Assembly (NCBI RefSeq): GCF_039541795.1
Contig: NZ_BAABGX010000001.1
Span: forward strand, 310,001 to 374,000
Length of the DNA: 64,000 bases
Direction of reading: 5' to 3'
From: Nibribacter koreensis
Lineage (GTDB): Bacteria; Bacteroidota; Bacteroidia; Cytophagales; Hymenobacteraceae
A program made the position numbers and the translations under genes. This document shows, one piece after another, positions 23,505-32,435 of the stretch (within the stretch, counting starts at the first letter, position 1; every line of letters begins with the position of its first letter). The notes under the pieces are model-generated. The model did not search any database and had not been told where the DNA came from. It worked only from the letters and a program-made list of their open reading frames with translations.

Positions 23505-25433
23505 CTAGCTCAATTTATTTTCGATAGTTTCTACCTGTTCCATGAGCTGTTCCCAGATGGCCTGCTCTTTGTCCAACTGGCTTTTGATCTTCTCAAACTG
23601 TTGGGTGGCTTCATGCAGGGCGTTGGGGTCTGAGTAGGTGCTGGGCAGGGCCAGTTTATTTTCGCAGTTCTTAAGCTTGCCTTCTAAGTCCTGCACCAGG
23701 CCTTCTACCTGCTTCAGTTTCTGATTGGCTTTCTTGAGCTCTTGCTCCAGGTTTTGGCGTTCGCTGGGCGTGGCCTGAACTTTGGGTTGAGTTTTTGGAA
23801 CAGTGGCTTGGGCTTGCACATTGCGTTTTACGTCACGGTCGCGTTGTTCCTGCCAGTACTCATATTCATGGTAGGTGCCCGGGTATTCCTTCAGGACGTG
23901 GTCCTCAATGTACCAGATTTTGTTGGCCACGTTCTCCACGAAGTACCTGTCGTGGGAAATCACCACAAACGTGCCTTCATACTGTTCCAGCGCTTGGATG
24001 AGGATGTTCACGGACTGCATGTCCAAGTGGTTGGTAGGCTCATCCAGTAGCAGGAAGTTGGCTTCTGAGATCAGCGTCTTGGCCAGGGCCACGCGGCTTT
24101 TCTCACCTCCAGACAAGACCTTGATTTTCTTGAAAACGGTGTCACCAGTGAACAGGAAAGAACCCAAGACGCCGCGCAACTCCATTTCGGTGCGGCGGCT
24201 ACCGGCTTGGACCATCTCCTGCAGAATCTCGTTTTCTACGGTCAAGCTCTCCAACTGATGCTGGGCGTAAAAGGCCATGATGACGTTGTGGCCCAGCTGG
24301 CGCTCTCCTTGAATGGGCTCATCACCCGAGATGATGCGCATGAGCGTGGACTTACCTTTACCGTTGGCCCCAATGAGGGCAATCTTGTCGCCGCGCTCTA
24401 TGTTGACATTGGTGTTCTTGAAGATGAGCTTGTCTCCGTAGCTTTTGCTCACGTTCTCCAGGCGCAGGATGTTACGGCCCGGCTGTACTGTGAACTGGAA
24501 CTTAAAGTTAACGACCGGTGCATCACCAGCCACGTCTTCAATGCGCTCCATTTTGTCCAGGGCCTTCATCCGGCTTTGCGCCTGCTTGGCTTTGGTGGCC
24601 TTGGCCTTAAAGCGGGCAATAAACTGCTCGGCTTGCTTTATCTGCTGTTGCTGGTTCTCGTAGGCTCCTTTCTGGATTTCGTTCCGGAGTTCTTTTTCCT
24701 CCAGATAGAAGCTGTAGTTACCAGCGTAGACGTTCAGTTTCTGGCCAGATACTTCTACGGTCATGTTGGTGGTCTTGTCCAGGAATTCCCTGTCATGGGA
24801 CACTATCACCACGGCTCCCTCATAGGCACTCAGATAGGTTTCCAGCCATTTGATGGAAGGTAAGTCCAAGTGGTTGGTAGGCTCATCTAGGAGTAGAAGA
24901 GAAGGTTTCTGCAAGAGGATCTTGGCTAGCATCACGCGCATGCGCCAACCCCCCGAGAAGGTGCGAAGCGGTTGCTGCAATTCCTCAGTGGAGAAGCCCA
25001 GGCCTTCCAGAATCTCCTCTGCTTTTACTTGTATGTTATAGCCGTCCAGGGCCTCAAACTGCTCCTGTAACTTGGCCAGCTTGTCAATGTGTTCGTCCTG
25101 GTAATCGGTTTCCATGGCATGGAGCACCTCGTCAATCTTGTGCTGTACCTGAATGGCCTCCTCAAACGCCTGCATGGCCACCTTCAAGATGCTCTCATGG
25201 GTGTCATAGGACAGCAAATCCTGGTTCAGGAAGCCCAAGGTTGTCTCCCGGCTCATCTGGATGCTTCCGCGGTCAGGCTTGTACTCGCCCACCAGCAGAC
25301 GCAAAAGGGTAGATTTGCCGGTTCCGTTCAAGCCAACCAGGCCAATCTGGTCTTTTGGTTTGATGTGCAGGTTGGCGTCTTCGTAGAGGGTGCGGCTCCC
25401 GAAATGGAAGTCCAGGTTATTAATGGAAATCAT
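23505..25433 (-). CDS. ABC-F family ATPase (ribosome-associated)
   Basis: A 642-aa protein from the ATG at 25433 (MISINNLDFHFG). Two ABC cassettes without membrane segments: Walker A GLNGTGKST and GANGKGKST, signatures FSGGWRMR and LSGGEKSR, each followed by LLLDEPTNHLD. Between them is the charged P-site tRNA interaction linker. The last about 110 residues form a Gln/Lys/Glu-rich coiled coil as in Uup and related ABC-F proteins. Probable role: rescuing stalled ribosomes or translation control; antibiotic resistance cannot be assumed. Upstream starts up to 25499 add residues unlike the family. Own terminator downstream. Confidence 0.94.
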   Translation of the reverse strand: MISINNLDFHFGSRTLYEDANLHIKPKDQIGLVGLNGTGKSTLLRLLVGEYKPDRGSIQMSRETTLGFLNQDLLSYDTHESILKVAMQAFEEAIQVQHKIDEVLHAMETDYQDEHIDKLAKLQEQFEALDGYNIQVKAEEILEGLGFSTEELQQPLRTFSGGWRMRVMLAKILLQKPSLLLLDEPTNHLDLPSIKWLETYLSAYEGAVVIVSHDREFLDKTTNMTVEVSGQKLNVYAGNYSFYLEEKELRNEIQKGAYENQQQQIKQAEQFIARFKAKATKAKQAQSRMKALDKMERIEDVAGDAPVVNFKFQFTVQPGRNILRLENVSKSYGDKLIFKNTNVNIERGDKIALIGANGKGKSTLMRIISGDEPIQGERQLGHNVIMAFYAQHQLESLTVENEILQEMVQAGSRRTEMELRGVLGSFLFTGDTVFKKIKVLSGGEKSRVALAKTLISEANFLLLDEPTNHLDMQSVNILIQALEQYEGTFVVISHDRYFVENVANKIWYIEDHVLKEYPGTYHEYEYWQEQRDRDVKRNVQAQATVPKTQPKVQATPSERQNLEQELKKANQKLKQVEGLVQDLEGKLKNCENKLALPSTYSDPNALHEATQQFEKIKSQLDKEQAIWEQLMEQVETIENKLS

Positions 25434-25579
25434 GTGGCAAGGCGAATAAGCCGCAAAGATACGCATTTTATGACTGAGGTTTTGACCAGCTTCCAGCAAG
25501 TAGCTAGGCCTTAACCTTGCCTTTAAAATTTAATGCAGAAAACTTGTGGAGAGATGAAGAAGAACCACTACCTTTTCTT

Positions 25580-25616
25580 CGTTTTAGAGCTGGTTTCTGG
25601 AAAACAGGTTAAAAAC
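25580..25616. repeat. Family A palindrome, copy 9 (degenerate)
   Basis: CGTTTTAGAGCTGGTTTC on the left and GAAAACAGGTTAAAAACC on the right; recognisable, but arms no longer pair well. Confidence 0.6.
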
Positions 25617-25722
25617 CAAAGCGCACAGGAGTCTATGAAGGCGAGCCTAAGAGGAAGCTCTCAGAATAAGGCTGATTATTTTAATCACTTATAGAATTGC
25701 TTCGTTAATAAGAGGCAGGATT

Positions 25723-25762
25723 TTGTTTTTGGCTTATTTTAGCCAAAACGGACCAAAAACGG
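25723..25762. repeat. Family A palindrome, copy 10
   Basis: TTGTTTTTGGCTTATTTTAG on the left, CGGACCAAAAACGG on the right. Lies 11 bp upstream of the RNA ligase-like start codon, an unusual 5' position for the family. Confidence 0.7.
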
Positions 25763-25773
25763 CAAAGGTACTT

Positions 25774-26349
25774 ATGGTTGCAATTGTTTCTTTGTTAGAT
25801 GAAGTCCATACCGCCCGTATGAACCATCTAATATTTCTTTTAGAGCAGGAGTTTGGCTTAAAAGGAGTACAGGCAACGCCAGATCCCCACTTAACATGGC
25901 TTACCGCCAGTGACGCCAGCCTGGCTAACATCAAAAAAGCGCTGACCAAGGCGGCGGGCCTGTGCTGCAGCCTTACCGTAAAAACTACTGGACTGGGCAT
26001 TTTCCCGGGCGAGAAGCCGGTGTTGTATGTGCCCGTCATCAGAACGGTGGCCGTCAATCAGTTTCAGAGCCATCTCTTTGAGGCAATCACAGATTCAAAC
26101 CAAGAAGTGGGACCCAACTATCAGCCAGATTTTTGGTTGCCTCACCTCACGTTGGCCCTGGCAGATACCACGCCGGTGCTTCTGGGGCAGGCCGTTCAGT
26201 TTTTGAATTCCCTGAATTTTAACTGGGAAATCAAGTTAGACAACCTGTCTCTGCTCACCAAAGTAGATGATAAGTACCTGCGTGAAAGCTATTTCCCGCT
26301 GGAAGATTACAAAAAAGGCCAGCCGGTCAAAATCTTTAACAAACTGTAG
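25774..26349 (+). CDS. 2'-5' RNA ligase family protein (2H phosphoesterase)
   Basis: A 191-aa protein with the two 2H motifs, PHLTWL near residue 36 and PHLTLAL near 127, which form the active site of 2'-5' RNA ligases and cyclic phosphodiesterases. The natural substrate is unknown. Start ATG at 25774 (MVAIVSLLDEVH); an in-frame TTG upstream lies inside family A copy 10 and is not believed. Its 3' end overlaps the convergent decarboxylase gene by 14 bp. Confidence 0.85.
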   Translation: MVAIVSLLDEVHTARMNHLIFLLEQEFGLKGVQATPDPHLTWLTASDASLANIKKALTKAAGLCCSLTVKTTGLGIFPGEKPVLYVPVIRTVAVNQFQSHLFEAITDSNQEVGPNYQPDFWLPHLTLALADTTPVLLGQAVQFLNSLNFNWEIKLDNLSLLTKVDDKYLRESYFPLEDYKKGQPVKIFNKL

Positions 26350-27817
26350 TCTGCTCCCAGGCGGCTTCCAATTCTTTTGCTTTCTGTTGCAAGATCTCCA
26401 GGGCCAGGTCCAGGGTGGCTTTGTGTGTTCTAAAGGAGAGGATGGCAAACCTGATCATGAACCTGCCTTCTAGCAGGGTAGAGGAGAGAAACACGCGCCC
26501 GTCTAACTGCACCGCCTTAATCAGATTTTGATTGAAAGCATTGGCGTCAATGGCCGCGTCTGGCACGTACCTGAAAATCAAGACAGACAAATCTGGGGCC
26601 ACCGGTACCTCAAAGCCCGGCAGTGCCTGCAACTGCTGGTAAGTGTATTGCGCCAGCAGCAGCTTTTCTTCCAGGGCGCTTCTAAAAGGGGCTATGCCGT
26701 GTAATTTTAAAGGAAGCCAAATGCGCAACCCTCTAAAATGCTTGCTTAGCTCTGGAGAGACATCAGCAGGTGAAACCTCGCCGGTCACGGAGAGCGTATC
26801 TTGCATGTAGCTGGCCTGGTAGTGGTGGCTCTTTGCCAGTTGGTTTTGGTTTTTGATGAGCACTGCGCCAGAGCCATACGGAATGAACAAGCCTTTATGC
26901 GGGTCCATCACCACAGAGTCGGCCAGTTCAATGCCTTTCAGTTTCTCCTTTCCAGCTTTACACAATGCAAAGAACCCGCCATAGGCCGCGTCTACGTGGT
27001 ACCAAAGTTGGTGCTGTTGGGCAATGGCGGCCAGTTCTGGGAGCGGGTCTACCGCGCCCACGTCTGTGGTGCCCGCAGACGCTATTAACAACCAGGGTTT
27101 AAGGCCGGCTTCTGTATCTTCTTTTATTGCTTGCGCCAAGGCCGAAGGGTTCATTCTGTACTGGGCGTCCATGGGCACGTGCCGCAGTTGGCATTCGCCT
27201 AAGCCGGCAATGCGCAGGGCTTTGTCCAGGCAATGATGCGTGTGTGACGTGCAATAGATCACGCTGTCTGGGATGATGCGGCAGGTGATGGCCTGGGCGT
27301 CTCTGGCGGTGACCAAGGCAATGAGGCTGGCAATGCTTCCACCGGAGGTCAAATTTCCGGAGGTGTCTGCCGGGAAGCCGATCTCCTGGGCCATCCACCT
27401 AATGAGCATGTTCTCCATGCGCACCGCACCTGGTGAGGAGTAGAAAATACCAGCATACCTATTAGTGACCGCCGCCAGATAATCGCCTAAACCAGAATAG
27501 TATAATCCGCCGCCCGGTATGTAGCCCATGTGACCGCCAGAAGCCGGATTGATGCCGGGCGTATCTACATGCGCTTGCAGCAGCGACAAAGCTGCTTGCA
27601 CAGGCATTCCATCTTCTTGGATAGGGCTATCTAACAAGGCTGCTCCCTTGTCTGGCATCTCTACAAACACTGGCAAGTGTGGCAGGTCTTCCAGAAAGGA
27701 CTGGGCATAGGCTTCAACTGCCTGCTGCACCGGCAGACGCTCTAGGGAGGTTGGTTCTAAAAGGAGGGTTTGCTGCTCTAGTTCCTGTAGCCTTTGTTCA
27801 AGTGTCTGTGCATCCAT
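26336..27817 (-). CDS. PLP-dependent group II amino acid decarboxylase
   Basis: A 493-aa pyridoxal-phosphate enzyme of the aromatic-L-amino-acid / glutamate / diaminobutyrate decarboxylase fold. Landmarks: GNLTSGGSIASLIAL (cofactor phosphate), CTSHTHHCLDKA, WYHVDAAYGG (Asp pairing with the PLP ring) and VMDPHKGLFIPYG with the Schiff-base Lys near residue 305. Substrate not resolvable; aspartate, tyrosine or tryptophan are possible. It overlaps the RNA ligase-like gene at the 3' end and stands alone on its strand. Confidence 0.9.
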   Translation of the reverse strand: MDAQTLEQRLQELEQQTLLLEPTSLERLPVQQAVEAYAQSFLEDLPHLPVFVEMPDKGAALLDSPIQEDGMPVQAALSLLQAHVDTPGINPASGGHMGYIPGGGLYYSGLGDYLAAVTNRYAGIFYSSPGAVRMENMLIRWMAQEIGFPADTSGNLTSGGSIASLIALVTARDAQAITCRIIPDSVIYCTSHTHHCLDKALRIAGLGECQLRHVPMDAQYRMNPSALAQAIKEDTEAGLKPWLLIASAGTTDVGAVDPLPELAAIAQQHQLWYHVDAAYGGFFALCKAGKEKLKGIELADSVVMDPHKGLFIPYGSGAVLIKNQNQLAKSHHYQASYMQDTLSVTGEVSPADVSPELSKHFRGLRIWLPLKLHGIAPFRSALEEKLLLAQYTYQQLQALPGFEVPVAPDLSVLIFRYVPDAAIDANAFNQNLIKAVQLDGRVFLSSTLLEGRFMIRFAILSFRTHKATLDLALEILQQKAKELEAAWEQTTVC

Positions 27818-27862
27818 GTTCCTGGGGTTTCAATCCACAAGGTACACAATGGACAGAAAACT

Positions 27863-28465
27863 TTAGTTATGGGTAGAGTTCTCTCTAAGATAGCCTTGTC
27901 TAAATACCCGGTACTGGTCAAAGATGGTCCGTACGGCCCGGTTCAGGTACACGGTGCTCTCAGTGTTTTTGTCGGCTAGGACGCCAGAGGTGTAACCTTG
28001 CCATACAGCATTATTGTGTTTATGGTCCAGAAGGGTGACCATGAGCGTGCCCTGGCTCATGTAGATTTTAATGGGCTTGTAAGGATCTTTGGATTTCACG
28101 CCTTCGCCGTTGTCTGCGTTCTCAGCTAGCCAGATGTCAAATTCCTCCTGGTCATAGCCTTTCATGTTGAGGTCGTCAAAAAAGATAAAGTAGCTCACCA
28201 AAAGATCGGGCTTTTTTTCTGTGTAGGTATAGCCTTGCACCTCCAGACGTTCCTTGATAAATTTTTTGAGTACCTCATAGTTTTTGAGGGTGAGGCTGTC
28301 TTCATTAGAGGCATGCGTCACAAAACTGAAGGTTTTGTACTTGTTGAACATCCCAGAGTAGCTGTAGTCAGAGCCGTACTTCTGTTTGTTAAATATCATG
28401 CATCCGGATAAGACTAAGGCCAACGGAAGCACCAAAAGCTGGGTGAAAAGGTATTTGTTTCTCAT
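27863..28465 (-). CDS. DUF4136 lipoprotein
   Basis: A 200-aa protein with a lipoprotein signal (VLPLALVLSGC, Cys at residue 22). The DUF4136 domain follows: YKTFSFV near residue 43, helix KNYEVLKKFIKERLE, PDLLVSYFIF, and IYMSQGTLMVTLLDHKHNNAVWQGY near the end, the strand-turn pattern of this family. Envelope localisation is expected; function unknown. It lies 45 bp upstream of the decarboxylase on the same strand, but no functional link is apparent. Confidence 0.85.
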   Translation of the reverse strand: MRNKYLFTQLLVLPLALVLSGCMIFNKQKYGSDYSYSGMFNKYKTFSFVTHASNEDSLTLKNYEVLKKFIKERLEVQGYTYTEKKPDLLVSYFIFFDDLNMKGYDQEEFDIWLAENADNGEGVKSKDPYKPIKIYMSQGTLMVTLLDHKHNNAVWQGYTSGVLADKNTESTVYLNRAVRTIFDQYRVFRQGYLRENSTHN

Positions 28466-28654
28466 TTCATTCGCGCTCTAAGTTTAAAACTCTATCAGTC
28501 TTCTACTTACGACGCCCAGCCTTGCAAAGATTCTATGGATTTATAAGAATTGTTAAAAAAGGTGAAAATCAACGTCTGTTGATAATTTACTGAATTTCAG
28601 GTATATAATTAATAGGCAAAGAAACGCGCTTTGAAGCAACGCTTACGAGAGAGG

Positions 28655-28690
28655 CACAAAAAAAGGGAGCGGTGTTTTCCGCCCCCTTTC
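28655..28690 (-). terminator. Intrinsic terminator of the deoxyhypusine synthase-like gene
   Basis: Arms AAAGGGAGCGG and CCGCCCCCTTT around TGTTTT. On the minus strand it ends in seven T (the A-run at 28658-28664), about 35 bp past the stop codon. Confidence 0.85.
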
Positions 28691-28711
28691 CAGAAAATAG
28701 CCTAAAATCGG
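28689..28711. repeat. Family A palindrome, copy 11 (half only)
   Basis: Only the right half, TTCCAGAAAATAGCC then TAAAATCGG, is present; the left half is replaced by the terminator hairpin at 28655-28690. Confidence 0.6.
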
Positions 28712-28723
28712 CTTGAGTACTTC

Positions 28724-29695
28724 TTAGTAATCCAATACGATGGCGAAGATCAACGGTGCCACAATGGTAGCGTCTGACTCAATCACATACTTGGGCGTGT
28801 CTACGCCCAGTTTACCCCAGGTGATTTTCTCATTCGGCACGGCGCCCGAGTAAGAACCGTAAGAGGTGGTAGAGTCAGAAATCTGAGCGAAGTAGCCCCA
28901 CAATGGAACGCCTGTACGCTGCAAATCCTGGTGCAACATAGGCACCACGCAGATAGGGAAGTCACCGGCAATACCGCCGCCAATCTGGAAGAAGCCAATG
29001 GTTGACTCGTCCGTAGCGGTTTGTGTGTACCACTCGGCCAGCTCCATCATGTACTGGATACCCGTGCGCATGGTATGCACATTCTTGATGTCACCAGAAA
29101 TCACGTGGCCGGTGTAGATGTTACCTAAAGTAGAATCTTCCCAACCTGGTACAAAAATAGGTAGGTTCTTCTTAGCCGCCTCTAGCATCCAGCTATTCTT
29201 CGGGTCAATCTGGTAGTATTGCTCTAATTCACCAGACAAAAGGATTTGGTAAAAGAACTGGTGCGGGAAATAGGCTTCACCGGCTTGGTCGGCTTTCTGC
29301 CAGTATTTCAAGACCACGTGCTCCAGACGGCGCATGGCTTCTTCCTCTGGAATACAAGTATCGGTTACGCGGTTTAAGTGACGGTCCAACAGGTCTTGCT
29401 CGTCCTGCGGCGTCAAATCGCGGTAATTAGGGATGCGCTCATAGAAATCATGGGCTACCAGGTTGAAGATGTCTTCTTCCAGGTTGGCACCAGTACAGGT
29501 GATGGCCTGCACCTTGTCCTGACGAATCATTTCTGCCAGGATAATACCCAGCTCGGCAGTACTCATGGCACCCGCCAGGGTAATCATCATTTTACCACCG
29601 TTGGTCAGGTGGAGTTTGTATCCTTCAGCGGCGTCAATGACGGCGGCCGCGTTAAAATGCTTGTAATGGTCTTTCAGGAACTGCGTTACCTTCAT
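28724..29695 (-). CDS. Deoxyhypusine synthase-like enzyme
   Basis: A 323-aa protein of the deoxyhypusine synthase family, which in eukaryotes moves the butylamine group of spermidine to eIF5A. Bacteria lack eIF5A, and homologues often make homospermidine or an unknown polyamine. Conserved features: THLAGAMS-like segment (ITLAGAMSTAELG) near residue 38, CTGANLEEDIF near 72, FPICVVP, and the catalytic region SGAVPNEKITWGKLG with the active-site Lys. The NAD-binding DATIVAPLIFA end is intact. It has its own terminator. Activity is inferred; the EF-P gene in this window is a bacterial, not eIF5A-type, factor. Confidence 0.88.
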   Translation of the reverse strand: MKVTQFLKDHYKHFNAAAVIDAAEGYKLHLTNGGKMMITLAGAMSTAELGIILAEMIRQDKVQAITCTGANLEEDIFNLVAHDFYERIPNYRDLTPQDEQDLLDRHLNRVTDTCIPEEEAMRRLEHVVLKYWQKADQAGEAYFPHQFFYQILLSGELEQYYQIDPKNSWMLEAAKKNLPIFVPGWEDSTLGNIYTGHVISGDIKNVHTMRTGIQYMMELAEWYTQTATDESTIGFFQIGGGIAGDFPICVVPMLHQDLQRTGVPLWGYFAQISDSTTSYGSYSGAVPNEKITWGKLGVDTPKYVIESDATIVAPLIFAIVLDY

Positions 29696-29803
29696 ATCGT
29701 TACTGTTCTTTTAAAAAGCGTTTTACTATTTAATTTATGTTGCTTTTATGGGCCTTAAGCATGTAAAATGCCGGACCGAAAAGCAAACCGAATAACGGGT
29801 AGG

Positions 29804-30343
29804 TTAGTTCGGTTTTTCAATAATGAGATTGTGGTTGGTGTATATGCAAATGTCTGCGGCAATGGTCAAGGCCTCGCGTACCATTTCCTCTGCCGTCAAG
29901 TGTGGTGCGTGCTTCTTCAGGGCCAGAGCCGCCGACTGCGCATAGGTGCTCCCTGAGCCGATGGCGGCAATCTGGTGGTCGGGTTCCAAAACGTCTCCGG
30001 TGCCCGAGATAATCAGGAGCTCCTCTTTGTTGGCCACCACCATCATGGCCTCTAGCTTGCGCAGGTATTGGTCTTTGCGCCAGTCTTTGGCCAGTTCAAT
30101 GGCCGCGCGTTTCATGTTGTTGCCGTAAGCGTTGAGTTTCTCCTCAAAGCGCTCCAGCAGGGTGAAGGCGTCTGCGGTGGAACCAGCAAAGCCCGTCACA
30201 ATCTTGCCGTCCTGCAGCACGCGCACCTTGCGCACGTTGCTCTTGGCAATGTATTTATCCATGGTGGCCTGCCCATCTGCCCCCAAGGCTACTTCGCCGT
30301 TGTGGTAAATGCCCAGCACCGTGGTAGAACGTATTTTAGCCAT
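29804..30343 (-). CDS. hslV: ATP-dependent protease peptidase subunit HslV
   Basis: Proteasome-like peptidase that works with the ATPase HslU. From the ATG at 30343 the protein is 179 aa. Short propeptide MAKIRS, then the catalytic Thr (residue 7) in TTVLGIYHNGEVALGADGQ; conserved KVRVLQDGKIVTGFAGSTAD and AIGSGSTYAQSAA follow. In-frame codons upstream to 30505 include a family A copy and are not part of the protein. hslU is not in the window; its partner must be elsewhere, as often in Bacteroidota. Confidence 0.95.
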   Translation of the reverse strand: MAKIRSTTVLGIYHNGEVALGADGQATMDKYIAKSNVRKVRVLQDGKIVTGFAGSTADAFTLLERFEEKLNAYGNNMKRAAIELAKDWRKDQYLRKLEAMMVVANKEELLIISGTGDVLEPDHQIAAIGSGSTYAQSAALALKKHAPHLTAEEMVREALTIAADICIYTNHNLIIEKPN

Positions 30344-30470
30344 ATATCTTCTGTTTAATCTCCCTTGCGGGACCAGCCGCGAAACTACGACATTCTTTCC
30401 ATAATGCCACGCCTGCGCATTTCTTGGTAGTTGGCGCGGCGGGCACGCTTGGTATACGCAGGAATTGGTT

Positions 30471-30512
30471 TTCGTTTTTGGCCTGTTTTCTGAGAAACAG
30501 GCCAAAAACGAA
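30471..30512. repeat. Family A palindrome, copy 12 (extended)
   Basis: TTCGTTTTTGGCCTGTTTTC and its near-perfect complement CAGGCCAAAAACGAA. Located between the pdhC terminator and hslV. Confidence 0.88.
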
Positions 30513-30544
30513 GAGAGCCGCCAGATTTCTCCGGCGGCTCTCTT
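30511..30544 (-). terminator. Hairpin terminator of pdhC
   Basis: Perfect arms AAGAGAGCCGCC and GGCGGCTCTCTT, 22 bp past the pdhC stop codon, running straight into family A copy 12 whose outer T-run follows on the minus strand. Confidence 0.85.
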
Positions 30545-30565
30545 TTATAAAGATATGCTAAGTAC

Positions 30566-32302
30566 TTACACTAACATTCTCACCGGGTCTTCCAGGAAGC
30601 CTTTCAAGGTCTGCAGGAAGGCAGAGCCCACGGCGCCGTCCACCACGCGGTGGTCACAGGACAAGGTGACTTTCATGATGTTGCCAATCTGAATCTGACC
30701 GTTCTTCACCACTGGCGTCTGCTTGATGCCACCCACGGCCAGGATGCACGCATCTGGTGGGTTGATGATGGCGGTGAATTCCTCGATGCCAAACATGCCC
30801 AGGTTAGAGATGGTGAAGGTGTTGCCTTCCCAATCTGAAGGCTGTAGTTTCTTGCTCTTCGCTTTCCCACCTAAGTCTTTCACTTCCGCAGAGATGGCAG
30901 AAAGCGTCTTCTGGTCGGCGTTGCGAACCACTGGTACTAATAGGCCATCTTCTACCGCTACCGCCACGCCAATGTTGATGACGTTGTTGTAACGGATTTT
31001 ATCACCTAACCAGGAAGAGTTCACGGCAGGGTGCTTGCGCAATGCAGCAGCGGCGGCTTTAATGACTAAGTCATTGAACGACACTTTCACCGGAGATACT
31101 TCATTCATGCTGGCGCGGGCTTCCATGGCTCTATCCATGTCAATCTCCATGGTCAGGTAGAAGTGCGGGGCAGAGAATTTGCTTTCAGCTAGACGCTTGG
31201 CAATGATTTTGCGCATCTGCGATACCGGCACCTCTGAGTAGGCTTCGCCTGGGGCGGCCACCGGAGCGGCAAATGGGGCAGGGGCCGAAGCAACAGGCGC
31301 CTGGGCTTGAGGAGCGGCGGCTGATGGCGTGAAGTTCTCCACGTCACGCAACACAATACGGCCGTTCTCACCAGAACCTTTTACCTGGGTTAGGCTGATG
31401 CCTTTTTCTTGGGCTACCTTCTTCGCCAACGGCGAGGCAAGTACACGTCCCTGGTTGCCAGCGGCAGGCGCTGGCGCCGAAGCATTTGTAGCAGGGGCCG
31501 GAGTAGGCAAGCTTGAGGCCTGGCCAACGCCGTCGCCAGACTGCGACTGGGCTTCGGTTTTATGTTCTTCTAAGCGGGTGGCTTGTTCTTGGGTAGGGGC
31601 AGTGGCCGGGTTGGCGTTTCCGCCGCCTTGCGCGCCGCCATTCAGTAGAGCCTTGTAGTCAGCGCCGGCTTCACCTATGATGCAAAGAACACCGTCAACG
31701 GCCACTGAAGAACCAGCTTCTACACCAATGTATAACAGCGTGCCGTCTTCGTAAGACTCCAACTCCATAGTGGCTTTGTCAGTCTCTACTTCGGCTAGTA
31801 GGTCACCGGCTTTTACTTTGTCGCCTACTTTCTTGTGCCAGGCCACAATGGTACCGTCCGTCATGGTGTCGCTCATCTTAGGCATGCGCACAATCTCGGC
31901 GTTCACGTTGGCGGCAGGAGCAGCAGCGGCTGGTTGCGGGGCGGGAGCGGCTTCTTCCTTTTTAGGCTCTTCCTTGGGCGTCTCGGCTTGAGGGGCCTTT
32001 TCTGCCTTTGGGGCAGGGGCAGCTCCGCCGTTCACCTCGGCCATGAGGCCAGAAATATCTTCGCCTTGTTTTCCAATAATGGCCAGAACGCCGTCTACCG
32101 GAACAGACTCACCATTTTTTGGGCCAATATATAATAAGGTTCCGTCTTCGTAAGACTCTAGTTCCATGGTCGCCTTGTCGGTTTCCACTTCGGCGAGAAC
32201 GTCCCCAGATTTCACAGAATCACCAACTTTCTTTAACCAGCTGGCAATCACGCCATCGGTCATAGTGTCGCTCATCTTGGGCATTCGGATGATTTCAGCC
32301 AT
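30566..32302 (-). CDS. pdhC: Pyruvate dehydrogenase complex E2, dihydrolipoamide acetyltransferase
   Basis: Core of the pyruvate dehydrogenase complex; transfers acetyl from lipoyl to CoA. The 578-aa protein has two lipoyl domains (Lys in VETDKATMELES near residues 43 and 170), Ala/Pro-rich linkers, an E1/E3-binding domain (VLASPLAKKVAQEKG) and a catalytic domain with SCDHRVVDGAVGSAFL (His) near the end. An exact Bacteroidetes promoter lies upstream (32327-32358). E1 and E3 genes are not adjacent. Confidence 0.95.
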   Translation of the reverse strand: MAEIIRMPKMSDTMTDGVIASWLKKVGDSVKSGDVLAEVETDKATMELESYEDGTLLYIGPKNGESVPVDGVLAIIGKQGEDISGLMAEVNGGAAPAPKAEKAPQAETPKEEPKKEEAAPAPQPAAAAPAANVNAEIVRMPKMSDTMTDGTIVAWHKKVGDKVKAGDLLAEVETDKATMELESYEDGTLLYIGVEAGSSVAVDGVLCIIGEAGADYKALLNGGAQGGGNANPATAPTQEQATRLEEHKTEAQSQSGDGVGQASSLPTPAPATNASAPAPAAGNQGRVLASPLAKKVAQEKGISLTQVKGSGENGRIVLRDVENFTPSAAAPQAQAPVASAPAPFAAPVAAPGEAYSEVPVSQMRKIIAKRLAESKFSAPHFYLTMEIDMDRAMEARASMNEVSPVKVSFNDLVIKAAAAALRKHPAVNSSWLGDKIRYNNVINIGVAVAVEDGLLVPVVRNADQKTLSAISAEVKDLGGKAKSKKLQPSDWEGNTFTISNLGMFGIEEFTAIINPPDACILAVGGIKQTPVVKNGQIQIGNIMKVTLSCDHRVVDGAVGSAFLQTLKGFLEDPVRMLV

Positions 32303-32326
32303 ATTCTTTGCTCGGTTTTAGAACCT

Positions 32327-32358
32327 CAAAAATAGAGGCAAAATTGGTGTAATACAAA
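32327..32358 (-). promoter_or_regulatory. Bacteroidetes-type promoter of pdhC
   Basis: On the minus strand: TTTG (32355-32358), 20 nt, TATTTTTG (32327-32334). Exact fit to TTTG / TAnnTTTG with the same spacing as the promoter at 9796. Start expected near 32320, 18 nt before the ATG. Confidence 0.8.
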
Positions 32359-32381
32359 TACGCGGGGAATTGATTCTCTGA

Positions 32382-32421
32382 CCGTATTTGGGCTGGTTTC
32401 TGAAAAAGAGGCCAAAAACGG
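32382..32421. repeat. Family A palindrome, copy 13
   Basis: CCGTATTTGGGCTGGTTTC and GAGGCCAAAAACGG; several arm mismatches. Lies 15 bp past the histidine phosphatase stop codon, upstream of the pdhC promoter. Confidence 0.8.
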
Positions 32422-32435
32422 AAATAGCCAGCGGG

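Larger units (their letters stand above)
25434..25773. other. Divergent promoter spacer with two decayed family A copies
   Basis: 340 bp between the ABC-F gene and the RNA ligase-like gene. It holds degenerate palindromes at 25580-25616 and 25723-25762. A minus-strand TATCTTTG (25454-25461) could be the ABC-F -7 box but lacks a good -33 box. No gene seen. Confidence 0.5.

Noticed and set aside
23505..25433. ABC-F protein as an antibiotic-resistance factor.
   Set aside because: Its linker and coiled coil are like housekeeping Uup-type proteins; sequence alone does not show resistance.
29804..30505. Extended reading frames that begin in a family A palindrome (for example upstream of hslV and of the gene at 25774).
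   Set aside because: The repeat has open frames giving recurrent peptides such as FSENRPKTK; these leaders have no homology, and family starts lie downstream.
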